A DNA stretch of 64,000 nt from Alistipes onderdonkii. GTDB lineage: Bacteria; Bacteroidota; Bacteroidia; Bacteroidales; Rikenellaceae. Each line of letters begins with the position of its first letter. Position 1 is the stretch's first letter. Of this stretch, positions 43,757 to 52,073 are shown piece by piece. The notes under the pieces were generated by a model that saw nothing but the letters and a program-made list of their open reading frames with translations, made no database searches and was not told where the DNA came from. The DNA lies in the NCBI RefSeq assembly GCF_025145285.1, contig NZ_CP102251.1, positions 558,001-622,000 of the forward strand, written 5' to 3'. The position numbers and the translations under genes were made by a program.

Positions 43757-45340
43757 TTATTCTAAAGGTTTCACATCCCACCATACGCGCGTCCCGGCAT
43801 TGTCCCGACCGTTGAGCATCGAAATAGCCTCCTGCAGATGGACGGGATTTTCGGTATACTCCTCCGAAGGATACGGGATACGGCGGGCTCCGTATTTTAT
43901 ATTCACCGTACCGGCACTCTTGTTTTCGACTGCAGGCAACAGCTTGGGATAGCCCGTGCGGCGATACTCCGACCACGCCTCGATACCCAGCGGGAAAATA
44001 GCGATCCACTTCTGGGTGATGATGCGTTCCAGGTTACGCTCCTTGACGGCATCCGTATCGCCCGCTTCCCACGGAATCGTAATCGTGCTGGCCGGGCTCT
44101 GTGTACTGTAATTATCCATCGGATCGATATATCTCAGAGGCGTACTGAGCGCATCGGCCAGATAGGTGTCGACACCGGTCGCTCCCCGCTCCTCGAACGA
44201 CAGTTTGACGGCCTTTTCGTAGAGATCTTTGGCATCGCCCTGCATCGCCCAGCCGCGCAAGGCGCCTTCGGCGCGCAGGAACGTCACCTCCGCGGCATTC
44301 ATCCATAGATAGGGCGTCTTGCTGTCCACGATCTGATTGGAATAGGTCGAAACCATCGCCGACTTGTTCGTCGGGTCGGTGCCGATGCGCATGCCGTAAT
44401 AATCGGTTTTCTTGTTCCAGGTACCCTGGGTGAACATCACGGCGCGGCGCGGGTCCTTATAGCCGTTCATATAGCTGATGATGTCGGCGCCGACGCGGTG
44501 GTCGCCCCAGTCGTTGTAGATCAGCGCCACACGGTTTTCGGGAGCGTGCATATAGGCATTGTCCGCGTTGTCGAGAATCACGCCGTCCGCAACGGCCTCC
44601 TCGGCCTTCTTTTGGGCGATATCAGATTTCACATACGACAGGCGCATAGCCATTCTCAGTTTGAGCGAGTTGGCATATTTGATCCACTTTTTGATGTCGC
44701 CGTAATAAACATTATCCGACTTGCGGAACGCCTCTGCCGACATCTGCTCGTTGGCATGCAGGGCCGCAATTACGGCGTCCAGCTCCTCGAACATCTTCAT
44801 ATAAACGGTTTCCTGCGAATCGTAAGCGACCGTGAGCGACTCGGACGAATCCTCGATCACCTTCGAATAGGGAATCGGTCCGTAAGTGTCCGTCATGCGG
44901 TGCATGATCGCTATGCGGAATAACCGGGCAAGGGCTATGGCCGCTTCGTCCTCGGTGTTGTTCACAACGCCGCGAAAATAGGGATAGACTTCCTGCATGA
45001 CGATTACGAAGGGCCATTTCAGCCAGTCGGCAGAGGGGTTGAAGGTCGAGAATTTCTCTTTCCACCCATCCGGTGTCTCCGCCATATAGCCGGCATAGGG
45101 GTTGCCGGTCAGCGATTCGTTGAACTGGTATCTGTGTTCCTGCACGGGAACGACCCAATTCTGCAATCCCCGAAGGTTCGTACTGATCTTGTAGTTCTCG
45201 CGCCCGAGTTCTTCGTCGGTCGCCTCCGACGGATTGCGGTTGATGGCGTCGAAATCGCTCATACATCCCCAGGCGCAGAACAGCACGGCCGAAAGCAGCA
45301 GGAATTGTGCTGTTTTTACTATCTGTTTCATACTGTTCAT
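43757..45340 (-). CDS. SusD-like surface lipoprotein of the N-glycan locus
   Basis: 527 residues, SusD_2-like subtype. The signal peptide ends in a Cys near residue 26 (LFCAWGC). N-terminal CMSDFDAINRNPSEATDEEL, then LARLFRIAIMHRMTDTYGPI and KWIKYANSLKLRMAMRLSYV of the helical core, YLWMNAAEVTFLRAEGALRG and the C-terminal QKWIAIFPLGIEAWSEYRRT, all typical of this subtype. It starts three bases after the susC stop. Forms the outer-membrane import complex with that SusC. Confidence 0.94.
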   Translation of the reverse strand: MNSMKQIVKTAQFLLLSAVLFCAWGCMSDFDAINRNPSEATDEELGRENYKISTNLRGLQNWVVPVQEHRYQFNESLTGNPYAGYMAETPDGWKEKFSTFNPSADWLKWPFVIVMQEVYPYFRGVVNNTEDEAAIALARLFRIAIMHRMTDTYGPIPYSKVIEDSSESLTVAYDSQETVYMKMFEELDAVIAALHANEQMSAEAFRKSDNVYYGDIKKWIKYANSLKLRMAMRLSYVKSDIAQKKAEEAVADGVILDNADNAYMHAPENRVALIYNDWGDHRVGADIISYMNGYKDPRRAVMFTQGTWNKKTDYYGMRIGTDPTNKSAMVSTYSNQIVDSKTPYLWMNAAEVTFLRAEGALRGWAMQGDAKDLYEKAVKLSFEERGATGVDTYLADALSTPLRYIDPMDNYSTQSPASTITIPWEAGDTDAVKERNLERIITQKWIAIFPLGIEAWSEYRRTGYPKLLPAVENKSAGTVNIKYGARRIPYPSEEYTENPVHLQEAISMLNGRDNAGTRVWWDVKPLE

Positions 45341-45343
45341 CGT

Positions 45344-48300
45344 TTAGAAAGTGAGTTTTACACTGAACCCGAAGTTGCGGAGCGAGGGCATCATGAAATA
45401 GTCGATTCCCTGGTAATTATTACCGGTCGTAGCAATCGCCTCGGGATCGAACGGCGCTTTGTTGTAGATCATCCACAGATTACGGCCGACAAAAGCAATG
45501 TTGATTTTGCAGACATCGCGGAACCATTTGCCCGGAAGCGTATAGCCCAGTGAAAGTTCCTGTAGGCGCACATTGGTCGCAGAATAGGTGTAGTACTGAG
45601 GGAGTCCGCTTTGCGAACTGATTGCAGCATACCACCGCTGGGGATCAATCATCTCCCGTCCGTTGATCAAGATACCTCCGGCATCACGCGCCGCAGCCGA
45701 AACCTCCGATACGCCGAACAGATCCATATTGGCCTGGGTTGCCGAATAGCAGATACCTCCGATGCGAGCCGTGAAGAGGAGCCCCAGATGCACACCCTTC
45801 CAATCGAAATCGTTGCGCCATGCCAAATTATAATCGGGGAAAACAGAGCCGAGATAGATATCCTCGCCAACGTCTGTCGTTATCAGGTTACCGTTGCGAT
45901 CCACCTGCACGTACCCGTTCTCATCGTACTTGAGATTGGATGTCGTATACAGGTCGCCCAGTGTGCCGCCCTTCTTGATAATGTACTTTGCCTTACCGAG
46001 ACCCTTGATCTCCAGACGGTCTTTCAGCGGTTCGCCGGTCAGCGGATCAGTCAGGCCGTCCATCAGTTCAGTGACTTCGTTCTTATTCCAAGAGAAGGTG
46101 AAGTTCGTATCCCAGGAAAAGCTGTTCCACCTATGGCCGTAACCCAGGCTCGCCTCGACACCCGTGTTGCGGACGTTCCCCGTCTGGACGTACATGCTCG
46201 AATAGCCCGACGAGGCGGATACCGTAGGCTGGAACGTCTGATTATTCGTATCGGCCCGATACCACGAGGCGGCCAGTCGCAAGTCGTTCCACAGCCGGGC
46301 GTCGATACCGACCTCCCAGGTTTTGGTACGCTCCGGGTAAAGCTGTTCGATCGGACGGAATGTCGTAGGCAGCCATTGCTGGTTCGTCTCGTCGTAAGGA
46401 TAGGTTGGAGTGGTCAGGAATCGCGGGAAAGGAATACCTACCGATGAGAACGATGCACGCAACTTGAGGTAGGTAAATGCTTCGGGCATGTCGAAAGTCG
46501 CTGTCGGCAGCCAGGAGAGGCCCACCGAGGGATAGAAGAACGAACGCTGCGGTGATCCGGCCAGTTGTGAGGCCCAGTCGTTGCGACCCGTCACGGTCAG
46601 ATAGAGCATCGATTTATAGCCCATCTCGACCGAGGCGAATATCGATTGTGTCTGCTCCTGCCAGCCGTATTTCTGGGCGCGGGATTTCTCCTTGTCCAAA
46701 TCGAAAACGGTAAACATATTCGGGATACCGACCTCCCGAATCGGACCGCGATAGCTCAGCTCTTTACTCTTCGTGTCGTTGACGGACGCACCGACATTGG
46801 CAACCAATGAAAATTTGTTGTCAGCGAAGGTCTTGTTGATATTGACCATTACATCGGCATAGATCTGCTCATCGGTATTGCGAATTTCCGTATAATGCCC
46901 CTGTGTGCTACCTTCCGTGATCGTGGTATTCGATGAAGCGTAGAGTTTCTGCGTGAAGATCGAATTGGTATTGTCGATCTTGGCTCGTCCCGAAACATTC
47001 AGCCACGGCAGGATGTCGAAAGCAATCGACACGTTGGCCATATAGCGTTTTTTGTCCGTATTGCGGGGATTGCGATACGCAATCCAGTACGGGTTCTGCA
47101 TGCGCAGATCACCGCCTTCGCCCTGTGGCCAATATTGCACGGCTATCTTGCGGGCAGGATCCCAGCGTTCGAAAATTTTCGCAGCTTCGAAGCTGTCGCC
47201 TCGTGGGAACAGATAAGCCGAAACCAGCGGGTTCGAATAGACCCCCTGATTGGTCATGTTCTGATCTTTCTGCACGATGTAGTTCGCACCTACGTCCACA
47301 CGCAGGCGGTCTTTCAGAAAATGCGACGTATTTCGGAACGTGAAATTGTAGCGATCATAGAGGTTATTGGGTATGATACCTTCGGAATTAACCGATGCCG
47401 CGGAAAAGAACATCTGGTTCTTCTCGGTACCCCCAGAAAGTGTTACGGAGTTGGTCGTGACATAACCCGTCTCGAAAAAATCATCCGGCGTGTATCCAGT
47501 ACGCGCCGCATCGGTCAACTTCTCGCCCCAGCTGTAGATCGGCGAACCCGAAGATTTCCCGTAGCTGCCCGTACCGTAGCGATTCTGGAATTTCGGCATC
47601 ACGAAAGGTTTGAGAAAATCCGTGTGATTCGAATACGAGGCACTGAATGTTCCAGCCTGACCCTTCTTCGTCGTAATCATAATGGCTCCGTTCGCGGCAC
47701 TCGAACCATAGAGGGCCGCTGCGGAAGCTCCGGTCAGGACCGACATCGATTCGATATCCTCGGGGTTCAGGTCGGCAATAGCTTCCGTAGCGCCGCGAGA
47801 ACCGAATTCCGTATCGCCGCCGTTGCTCACGTTATACATCGGAATACCGTCGATCACATAAAGGGCGTTGGACGACTGCGTGATCGACTTGTTACCGCGC
47901 ATGACAACCTTGGAGGCGCCGCCGACACCCGACGACGAGGTGTTGATCGTGATACCGGCGACCTTACCGGACAGGGCGTTGATGAAATTGGCATCCTTCA
48001 CATCGGTAATGGCGCTCGATTTCACCTGCTGCACATTGTAGCTCAAGGCTTTTTCCTGACGCTTAATACCAAGAGCAGTAACAACCACCTGCTCGATTTC
48101 GGCAGCGGATTCTTTAAGCGTAATGTTAAATACAGTACGGCTGCCAACAGCCACCACCACAGGCTCGTAGCCCAAAAAATTAATTTCCAGTTGGGCTGTT
48201 GCGGTGGGGGGGGGTACCTGAAGCGAGAAGGAACCGTCTGCGCCAGTGCTGGTTCCCACAGCCGTACCTTTGACGATGACGGAAGCTCCGACAACAGGCT

Positions 48301-48670
48301 GTTTGTTCTGATCCAGCACAGTACCTGATACCGTTACCGGTTTTTGGATCGGCTTTTTTTTCAGAACGATGTTCGAGCCGCTGATTTGATAGCTTACATC
48401 GGAGCCTTTTACCATTTGGATTAAGGCTTCCTGCAAGGGCTGGTTTACAACATTGACACTGACTGAGCGGGTGACATCTACGTCATCGTCAATGGCAAAA
48501 AGATAGCGTGTCTGCTTCTCTATTTCGGTCATAACCAGCTTCATCCGCACGTCCTTCAACTGAATGGTTACGCGAATATTTTGTGCGTATACACTTGTAA
48601 AAGGGGTGCATAGACAAGAAAGAACCAAAAGAGTAGGCAGCCAGATTTGCTGAATAATCTTTTTATTCAT
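45344..48670 (-). CDS. SusC-like TonB-dependent receptor with STN domain (N-glycan locus)
   Basis: 1108 residues. Signal peptide to about residue 29, STN domain about 32-105 (VTIQLKDVRMKLVMTEIEKQ, YQISGSNIVLKKKP), carboxypeptidase-D-like domain about 115-190, plug (EQVVVTALGIKRQEKALSYN; VVMRGNKSITQSSNALYVID; MSVLTGASAAALYGSSAANG) and a barrel ending NFGFSVKLTF. The STN domain fits regulation by the FecR at 48851. A C9 run (coding sense, 48214-48206) encodes Pro153-155 in SLQVPPP and is in frame. An antisense RNA is predicted over the leader. The partially sequenced receptor at 1-2283 is a close parallel. Confidence 0.95.
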   Translation of the reverse strand: MNKKIIQQIWLPTLLVLSCLCTPFTSVYAQNIRVTIQLKDVRMKLVMTEIEKQTRYLFAIDDDVDVTRSVSVNVVNQPLQEALIQMVKGSDVSYQISGSNIVLKKKPIQKPVTVSGTVLDQNKQPVVGASVIVKGTAVGTSTGADGSFSLQVPPPTATAQLEINFLGYEPVVVAVGSRTVFNITLKESAAEIEQVVVTALGIKRQEKALSYNVQQVKSSAITDVKDANFINALSGKVAGITINTSSSGVGGASKVVMRGNKSITQSSNALYVIDGIPMYNVSNGGDTEFGSRGATEAIADLNPEDIESMSVLTGASAAALYGSSAANGAIMITTKKGQAGTFSASYSNHTDFLKPFVMPKFQNRYGTGSYGKSSGSPIYSWGEKLTDAARTGYTPDDFFETGYVTTNSVTLSGGTEKNQMFFSAASVNSEGIIPNNLYDRYNFTFRNTSHFLKDRLRVDVGANYIVQKDQNMTNQGVYSNPLVSAYLFPRGDSFEAAKIFERWDPARKIAVQYWPQGEGGDLRMQNPYWIAYRNPRNTDKKRYMANVSIAFDILPWLNVSGRAKIDNTNSIFTQKLYASSNTTITEGSTQGHYTEIRNTDEQIYADVMVNINKTFADNKFSLVANVGASVNDTKSKELSYRGPIREVGIPNMFTVFDLDKEKSRAQKYGWQEQTQSIFASVEMGYKSMLYLTVTGRNDWASQLAGSPQRSFFYPSVGLSWLPTATFDMPEAFTYLKLRASFSSVGIPFPRFLTTPTYPYDETNQQWLPTTFRPIEQLYPERTKTWEVGIDARLWNDLRLAASWYRADTNNQTFQPTVSASSGYSSMYVQTGNVRNTGVEASLGYGHRWNSFSWDTNFTFSWNKNEVTELMDGLTDPLTGEPLKDRLEIKGLGKAKYIIKKGGTLGDLYTTSNLKYDENGYVQVDRNGNLITTDVGEDIYLGSVFPDYNLAWRNDFDWKGVHLGLLFTARIGGICYSATQANMDLFGVSEVSAAARDAGGILINGREMIDPQRWYAAISSQSGLPQYYTYSATNVRLQELSLGYTLPGKWFRDVCKINIAFVGRNLWMIYNKAPFDPEAIATTGNNYQGIDYFMMPSLRNFGFSVKLTF
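48206..48214. repeat. G9/C9 homopolymer in susC (in frame)
   Basis: Same position in the protein (SLQVPPP) as the C10 run of the receptor at 1-2283. Nine bases keep the frame; one more or fewer would truncate the protein. Confidence 0.85.
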
Positions 48671-48677
48671 ACATTTG
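48646..48677 (+). promoter_or_regulatory. Antisense promoter at the susC start
   Basis: TTTG (48646-48649), exactly 20 bases, TACATTTG (48670-48677) on the strand opposite susC. A perfect match to the Bacteroidetes consensus, positioned across the susC start codon. Confidence 0.75.
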
Positions 48678-48681
48678 TAAA

Positions 48682-48761
48682 TTAAGGTTCAAGGTTAGAG
48701 ATCGGTTAGTATTTCTGATTGGACCGTGCCTATGAGTGCTTCCTTCACTCATAGGTTTTTT
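48682..48761 (+). ncRNA. Predicted cis-antisense small RNA over the susC leader (DonS-like)
   Basis: Starts a few bases after the antisense promoter and ends at a strong terminator: CCTATGAGTG (48729-48738), seven-base loop, CACTCATAGG (48746-48755), then six T. Length about 80 bases. It is complementary to the 5' untranslated region of susC between the FecR and SusC genes. Cis-encoded antisense RNAs at this position (DonS and relatives) repress N-glycan and mucin-type loci in Bacteroides fragilis, and the architecture here is the same. Expression not proven. Confidence 0.7.
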
Positions 48762-48850
48762 ATATCAGAAACAAAAAGTAAAGATGTCTTGGTTTCTATC
48801 TCATAGGCAAATTTTTTTATTATTAGATAAACATTTACAAAGGATTACAT

Positions 48851-49819
48851 TTATTCTATTCGAATAATATTTTCAATTTCGTCGTAGGTATATGTAAAGT
48901 CCGAGGCCATTTGAAGCAGTTGCATAGCGTGGTTTATTCCATCTGAAACTCGAATCTTGCAACTCTGATATTTGATGACAGGCAACTCTGGTCGCTTGAT
49001 AACAATTTTCACGTCATAGTATTTTTCCAACTTTTCCACGATCTGATCAAAAGGCATTTTGTTGAGCGTGATGATGCCTTCCGGCCACCGATATTCATCC
49101 GGATCTTCGATCGGAACTATCTGTAAGTGTCCATTTTTGAGATTTACGACTGAATTTTCGTCCATCAATACCGATTCGTCGCTTAAATGGCTTAATACCG
49201 CAACCTTACCTCTGAACAATGCTGTGGAAAACAGGTTTTTTGCCTCGTCAGCAATGACATTGAAATGGGTTCCCAATACTTTTACATCGCAAGCAAAAGT
49301 TTCCACAATGAATGGACGGTCTGTATCTGGCTCTACATCGAACATTGCTTCGCCATATAGTTGTATTCGCCGTTCTTTTCCTACAAATATCGAAGGATAT
49401 ACGATTCGACTGCCGGAATTGAGATCAATGACAGAACCATCATTCAGTGTAACTCGAATTTGTTTTCCTGAAGGGGCTTCAATCGTAGTTATTTGATTTG
49501 TCCATTCACTGACTCGATGAGTGAAAAGCATGTAATTTATAACAAAGCCGATTGCCAACACCGCAGCTATCTTGCTTGTAAATCGAATAATCTTTGACAA
49601 AGTTAATAGCCGAATTGGGCTGACCTTACCCTGAGCAGGTGATTCGAAAGTTGTGTACATTACTCCCAATACATATATATCATGAGCTTTCTTCATCACT
49701 TTTTGATGTTCGTCAGGATTATCGTCCATCCATGCCTTAAGTAGAGCGGTTTCTTCTTCGGTAAGTTGACCGGCGAAGAACCGAAATAACATGGCATCTG
49801 TAATTTGAGTCTGTGTCAT
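48851..49819 (-). CDS. FecR-family anti-sigma factor (N-glycan locus)
   Basis: 322 residues from the ATG at 49819 (MTQTQITDAMLFRFFAG); an ATG 36 bases upstream lies close to the inverted repeat and is less likely. Cytoplasmic anti-sigma region about 1-65, membrane segment about 77-97 (AAVLAIGFVINYMLF), FecR domain (IEAPSGKQIRVTLNDGSVID, LYGEAMFDVEPD, FIVETFACDVKVLGTHFNVI) and C-terminal DUF4974 (LEKYYDVKIVIKRPELPVIK). Its cognate sigma gene is divergent (50016) rather than upstream on the same strand, unlike the set at 2448-4068. The region is clearly AT-richer than its surroundings. Confidence 0.93.
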   Translation of the reverse strand: MTQTQITDAMLFRFFAGQLTEEETALLKAWMDDNPDEHQKVMKKAHDIYVLGVMYTTFESPAQGKVSPIRLLTLSKIIRFTSKIAAVLAIGFVINYMLFTHRVSEWTNQITTIEAPSGKQIRVTLNDGSVIDLNSGSRIVYPSIFVGKERRIQLYGEAMFDVEPDTDRPFIVETFACDVKVLGTHFNVIADEAKNLFSTALFRGKVAVLSHLSDESVLMDENSVVNLKNGHLQIVPIEDPDEYRWPEGIITLNKMPFDQIVEKLEKYYDVKIVIKRPELPVIKYQSCKIRVSDGINHAMQLLQMASDFTYTYDEIENIIRIE

Positions 49820-49840
49820 TTTTTTATTTGCTTCTATATA

Positions 49841-49901
49841 TAAGCCACAACTCAACCACTTTCCCCCTAAATTGTATTCATTTTTCGCAAATAAATATTT
49901 T
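49841..49901. repeat. Left 61-bp inverted repeat flanking the sigma gene
   Basis: Plus strand begins TAAGCCACAACTCAACCACT and continues through TTCCCCCTAAATT. Pairs as reverse complement with 50682-50742; about three mismatches over 61 bases, the first 33 identical. It lies about 20 bases upstream of the FecR start, so it is the FecR leader/promoter region. Confidence 0.9.
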
Positions 49902-49948
49902 TAATATATTATGGAAAATATTTATAATTGCAATGCATTGTATATTAG

Positions 49949-49965
49949 AGCATTAAATGAATGCT
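49949..49965. other. Small palindrome upstream of the sigma gene
   Basis: AGCATT-AAATG-AATGCT, about 35 bases before the -7 box of the sigma gene; a possible operator. Confidence 0.3.
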
Positions 49966-49997
49966 GCTTAATATGCGATTATCTCGAATAATTTAGT

Positions 49998-50005
49998 TAT
50001 CTTTG
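49998..50005 (+). promoter_or_regulatory. -7 box TATCTTTG of the ECF sigma gene
   Basis: Exact TAnnTTTG match 10 bases before the ATG at 50016; no good -33 box. The sigma gene at 4068 has the same short spacing to TATATTTG. Confidence 0.45.
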
Positions 50006-50015
50006 TGTATCTGAT

Positions 50016-50591
50016 ATGACAATGGACACTACGGCGTTATCACATCAAATGTTCGATCAGTTATTTCGGCAAAATAAGCGACAATTATTCATTGTCGCTT
50101 TCAGTTATGTTCGGGATGAAGATGTCGCGCAGGATATTGTAAACGACAGTTTTATGTCCATATGGGAGCGTCGGGAGAGTATAGAGCCCACCAATCTGAA
50201 AGCCTATCTTTTCCGTGTTGTTAGAAATAATTGCCTTCATTATCGCCGGGACCAACAAATCGGGAGAGCGGTCTGTGAAAAGATCCGTCAAAAAGAAGCC
50301 GGTTTGATGGAGTATTACACGCGGACGATTGAAAGCTGCGATCCCAATGAATTGTTTACAACTGAAATTCTTACAATTTACAAAGAGCAAGTAGAGCAAA
50401 TGCCGGATATAACCAAGCAGGTGTTTACTCTTAAAACAGAAGGTAGAAGTTATAAAGAGATTGCTGATATTCTGCACATCAGCATAAAAAAGGTCGATAA
50501 AGAGTTGCAAAAAGCCACAGCTAAGTTACGTGAGTCTCTTAAAGACTACTTGTCGGTTTTAGTTGTATTTTTTACTCTTCTCGAAAAATAA
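50016..50591 (+). CDS. ECF-type sigma factor (N-glycan locus)
   Basis: 191 residues. Sigma2: DQLFRQNKRQLFIVAFSYVR, then EDVAQDIVNDSFMSIWERRE and FRVVRNNCLHYRRDQ. Sigma4: MPDITKQVFTLKTEGRSYKE, then IADILHISIKKVDKELQKAT. Start at 50016, alternative ATG at 50022. It lies between the two divergent arms and inside a pair of 61-bp inverted repeats, pointing away from its FecR partner. Probably directs transcription of both arms when the anti-sigma is released. Low GC compared with the right arm. Confidence 0.93.
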   Translation: MTMDTTALSHQMFDQLFRQNKRQLFIVAFSYVRDEDVAQDIVNDSFMSIWERRESIEPTNLKAYLFRVVRNNCLHYRRDQQIGRAVCEKIRQKEAGLMEYYTRTIESCDPNELFTTEILTIYKEQVEQMPDITKQVFTLKTEGRSYKEIADILHISIKKVDKELQKATAKLRESLKDYLSVLVVFFTLLEK

Positions 50592-50653
50592 GTTCCTTAA
50601 TCTATCAAACATTAAGTACTTTATTTTAGTCTTAGATATTTCGCACTATTAAC

Positions 50654-50680
50654 GAGCTTATTGGGGCTCAATCTTTTTTT
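50654..50680 (+). terminator. Weak terminator after the sigma gene
   Basis: GAGC, eight-base loop, GCTC, then AATCTTTTTTT. Short stem but good T-tract; it would separate the sigma transcript from the MFS operon. Confidence 0.4.
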
Positions 50681-50681
50681 C

Positions 50682-50742
50682 AAAATATTTATTTACGGAA
50701 AATGAATATAATTTAGGGGGAAAGTGGTTGAGTTGTGGCTTA
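50682..50742. repeat. Right 61-bp inverted repeat flanking the sigma gene
   Basis: Reverse complement of 49841-49901 with about three mismatches. It lies 36 bases upstream of the MFS start, reading toward it as TTTAGGGGGAAAGTGGTTGA and then GTTGTGGCTTA. The same sequence therefore precedes both divergent operons at similar distance, as expected for a shared promoter, or for the ends of an invertible segment. Confidence 0.9.
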
Positions 50743-50778
50743 TTATAATAGACAAGCTAACAACAAAAATAATAACTA

Positions 50779-52068
50779 ATGATACTTTATCCTCCTTTGC
50801 GTTGGGTTCCTACGCTTTATTTTGCAATGGGCTTGCCGTTCGTGGTTCTGAACATGGTTTCTGCCGTTCTGTTCAAGGATCTCGGCATCTCGGACGCACA
50901 GATCGCGTTCTGGACGTCTTTGATCATGTGGCCGTGGACGATCAAATTCCTGTGGAGCCCCTTCCTGGAAATTTTCCGCACCAAAAAATTCTTCGTCGTC
51001 ACGACGCAGCTCCTGAGCGGCATATTGTTCGGCCTTGCTGCTCTGTCGCTTCACCGACCGTCGTTCTTCGCCGTTACGATCGCCGTCTTTGCCGTCGTTG
51101 CGTTCAGCGGCGCCACGCACGACATCGCGGCCGACGGCGTCTACATGTCGGAACTCACGACGCAGGATCAGGCGAAGTATATCGGCTGGCAGGGGGCTTT
51201 CTACAACCTTGCGAAACTTGTCGCCACGGGCGGTCTGGTGTGGCTTGCGGGGTGGCTTTACGAGGGTTTCTCGGCCGACGGCGCGTCTTCTTACGACGCC
51301 TCTGTGGGTTCGTGGACGGTCGTTTTGCTGCTCCTGTGCGTCACGCTCGTCGCTTTGGGCCTTTACCATCTCCGCGCGCTTCCTTCAGGCGGCTCGGCTT
51401 CAGAAGGCCGCTCGCTGCGGGATGGCCTGTCGGGTCTGCGCGAGGTCATCGGCGCTTTTTTCACGAAGAGACACATCTGGTATTATATCGCCTTCATCAT
51501 CCTGTACCGGTTGGGCGAGGGCTTCGTGATGAAGATCGTGCCGTTGTTCCTCAAAGCCGATACGGCTTCGGGCGGTCTGGGCCTCACGAACCAGCAGATC
51601 GGCCTTTACTACGGGACATTCGGTGCCGGGGCTTTTCTTTTGGGTTCGCTGCTGGCGGGCTACTATATCGCACACCGGGGCCTGCGACGCACTCTTTTCA
51701 TATTATGCTGTATCTTTAATATCCCGTTCGCGGTCTATGCGCTGCTGGCATGGCTGCAGCCTCAGTCGATGTGGATCGTGGGCGGGGGCATCGTGCTGGA
51801 ATACTTCGGCTACGGGTTCGGATTCGTGGGCCTTACGCTGTTTATGATGCAGCAGGTTGCCCCGGGGCGTCACCAGATGGCGCACTACGCCTTCGCTTCG
51901 GGTATCATGAACCTTTCGGTGATGCTCACGGGCGCCGTTTCGGGTTACCTGAGCGATGCCTTGGGTTACGGCATGTTCTTCCTCGCAGTTATGTTGGCCA
52001 CGGTTCCGGCATTTCTGGTGACGTGGTTCGTACCCTTTACCTATGACGACAAACCAAACGACAAATAA
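50779..52068 (+). CDS. MFS transporter, probable Man-GlcNAc importer
   Basis: 429 residues with 12 hydrophobic segments. MFS signatures: VPTLYFAMGLPFVVLNMVSA, WTIKFLWSPFLEIF, FSGATHDIAADGVYMSEL and HQMAHYAFASGIMNLSVMLT; it resembles AmpG-like sugar importers. It starts the right arm and lies five bases before the GH130 gene. In Bacteroides a similar MFS gene accompanies the GH130 mannosyl-GlcNAc phosphorylase, so import of Man-beta-1,4-GlcNAc into the cytoplasm is inferred. High GC, unlike the adjacent sigma gene. Confidence 0.88.
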   Translation: MILYPPLRWVPTLYFAMGLPFVVLNMVSAVLFKDLGISDAQIAFWTSLIMWPWTIKFLWSPFLEIFRTKKFFVVTTQLLSGILFGLAALSLHRPSFFAVTIAVFAVVAFSGATHDIAADGVYMSELTTQDQAKYIGWQGAFYNLAKLVATGGLVWLAGWLYEGFSADGASSYDASVGSWTVVLLLLCVTLVALGLYHLRALPSGGSASEGRSLRDGLSGLREVIGAFFTKRHIWYYIAFIILYRLGEGFVMKIVPLFLKADTASGGLGLTNQQIGLYYGTFGAGAFLLGSLLAGYYIAHRGLRRTLFILCCIFNIPFAVYALLAWLQPQSMWIVGGGIVLEYFGYGFGFVGLTLFMMQQVAPGRHQMAHYAFASGIMNLSVMLTGAVSGYLSDALGYGMFFLAVMLATVPAFLVTWFVPFTYDDKPNDK

Positions 52069-52073
52069 TTTAT

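Noticed and set aside
49841..50742. Inverted repeats as an insertion sequence or transposon
   Set aside because: No transposase is inside, the only gene is a sigma factor fitting the locus, and I saw no target-site duplication.
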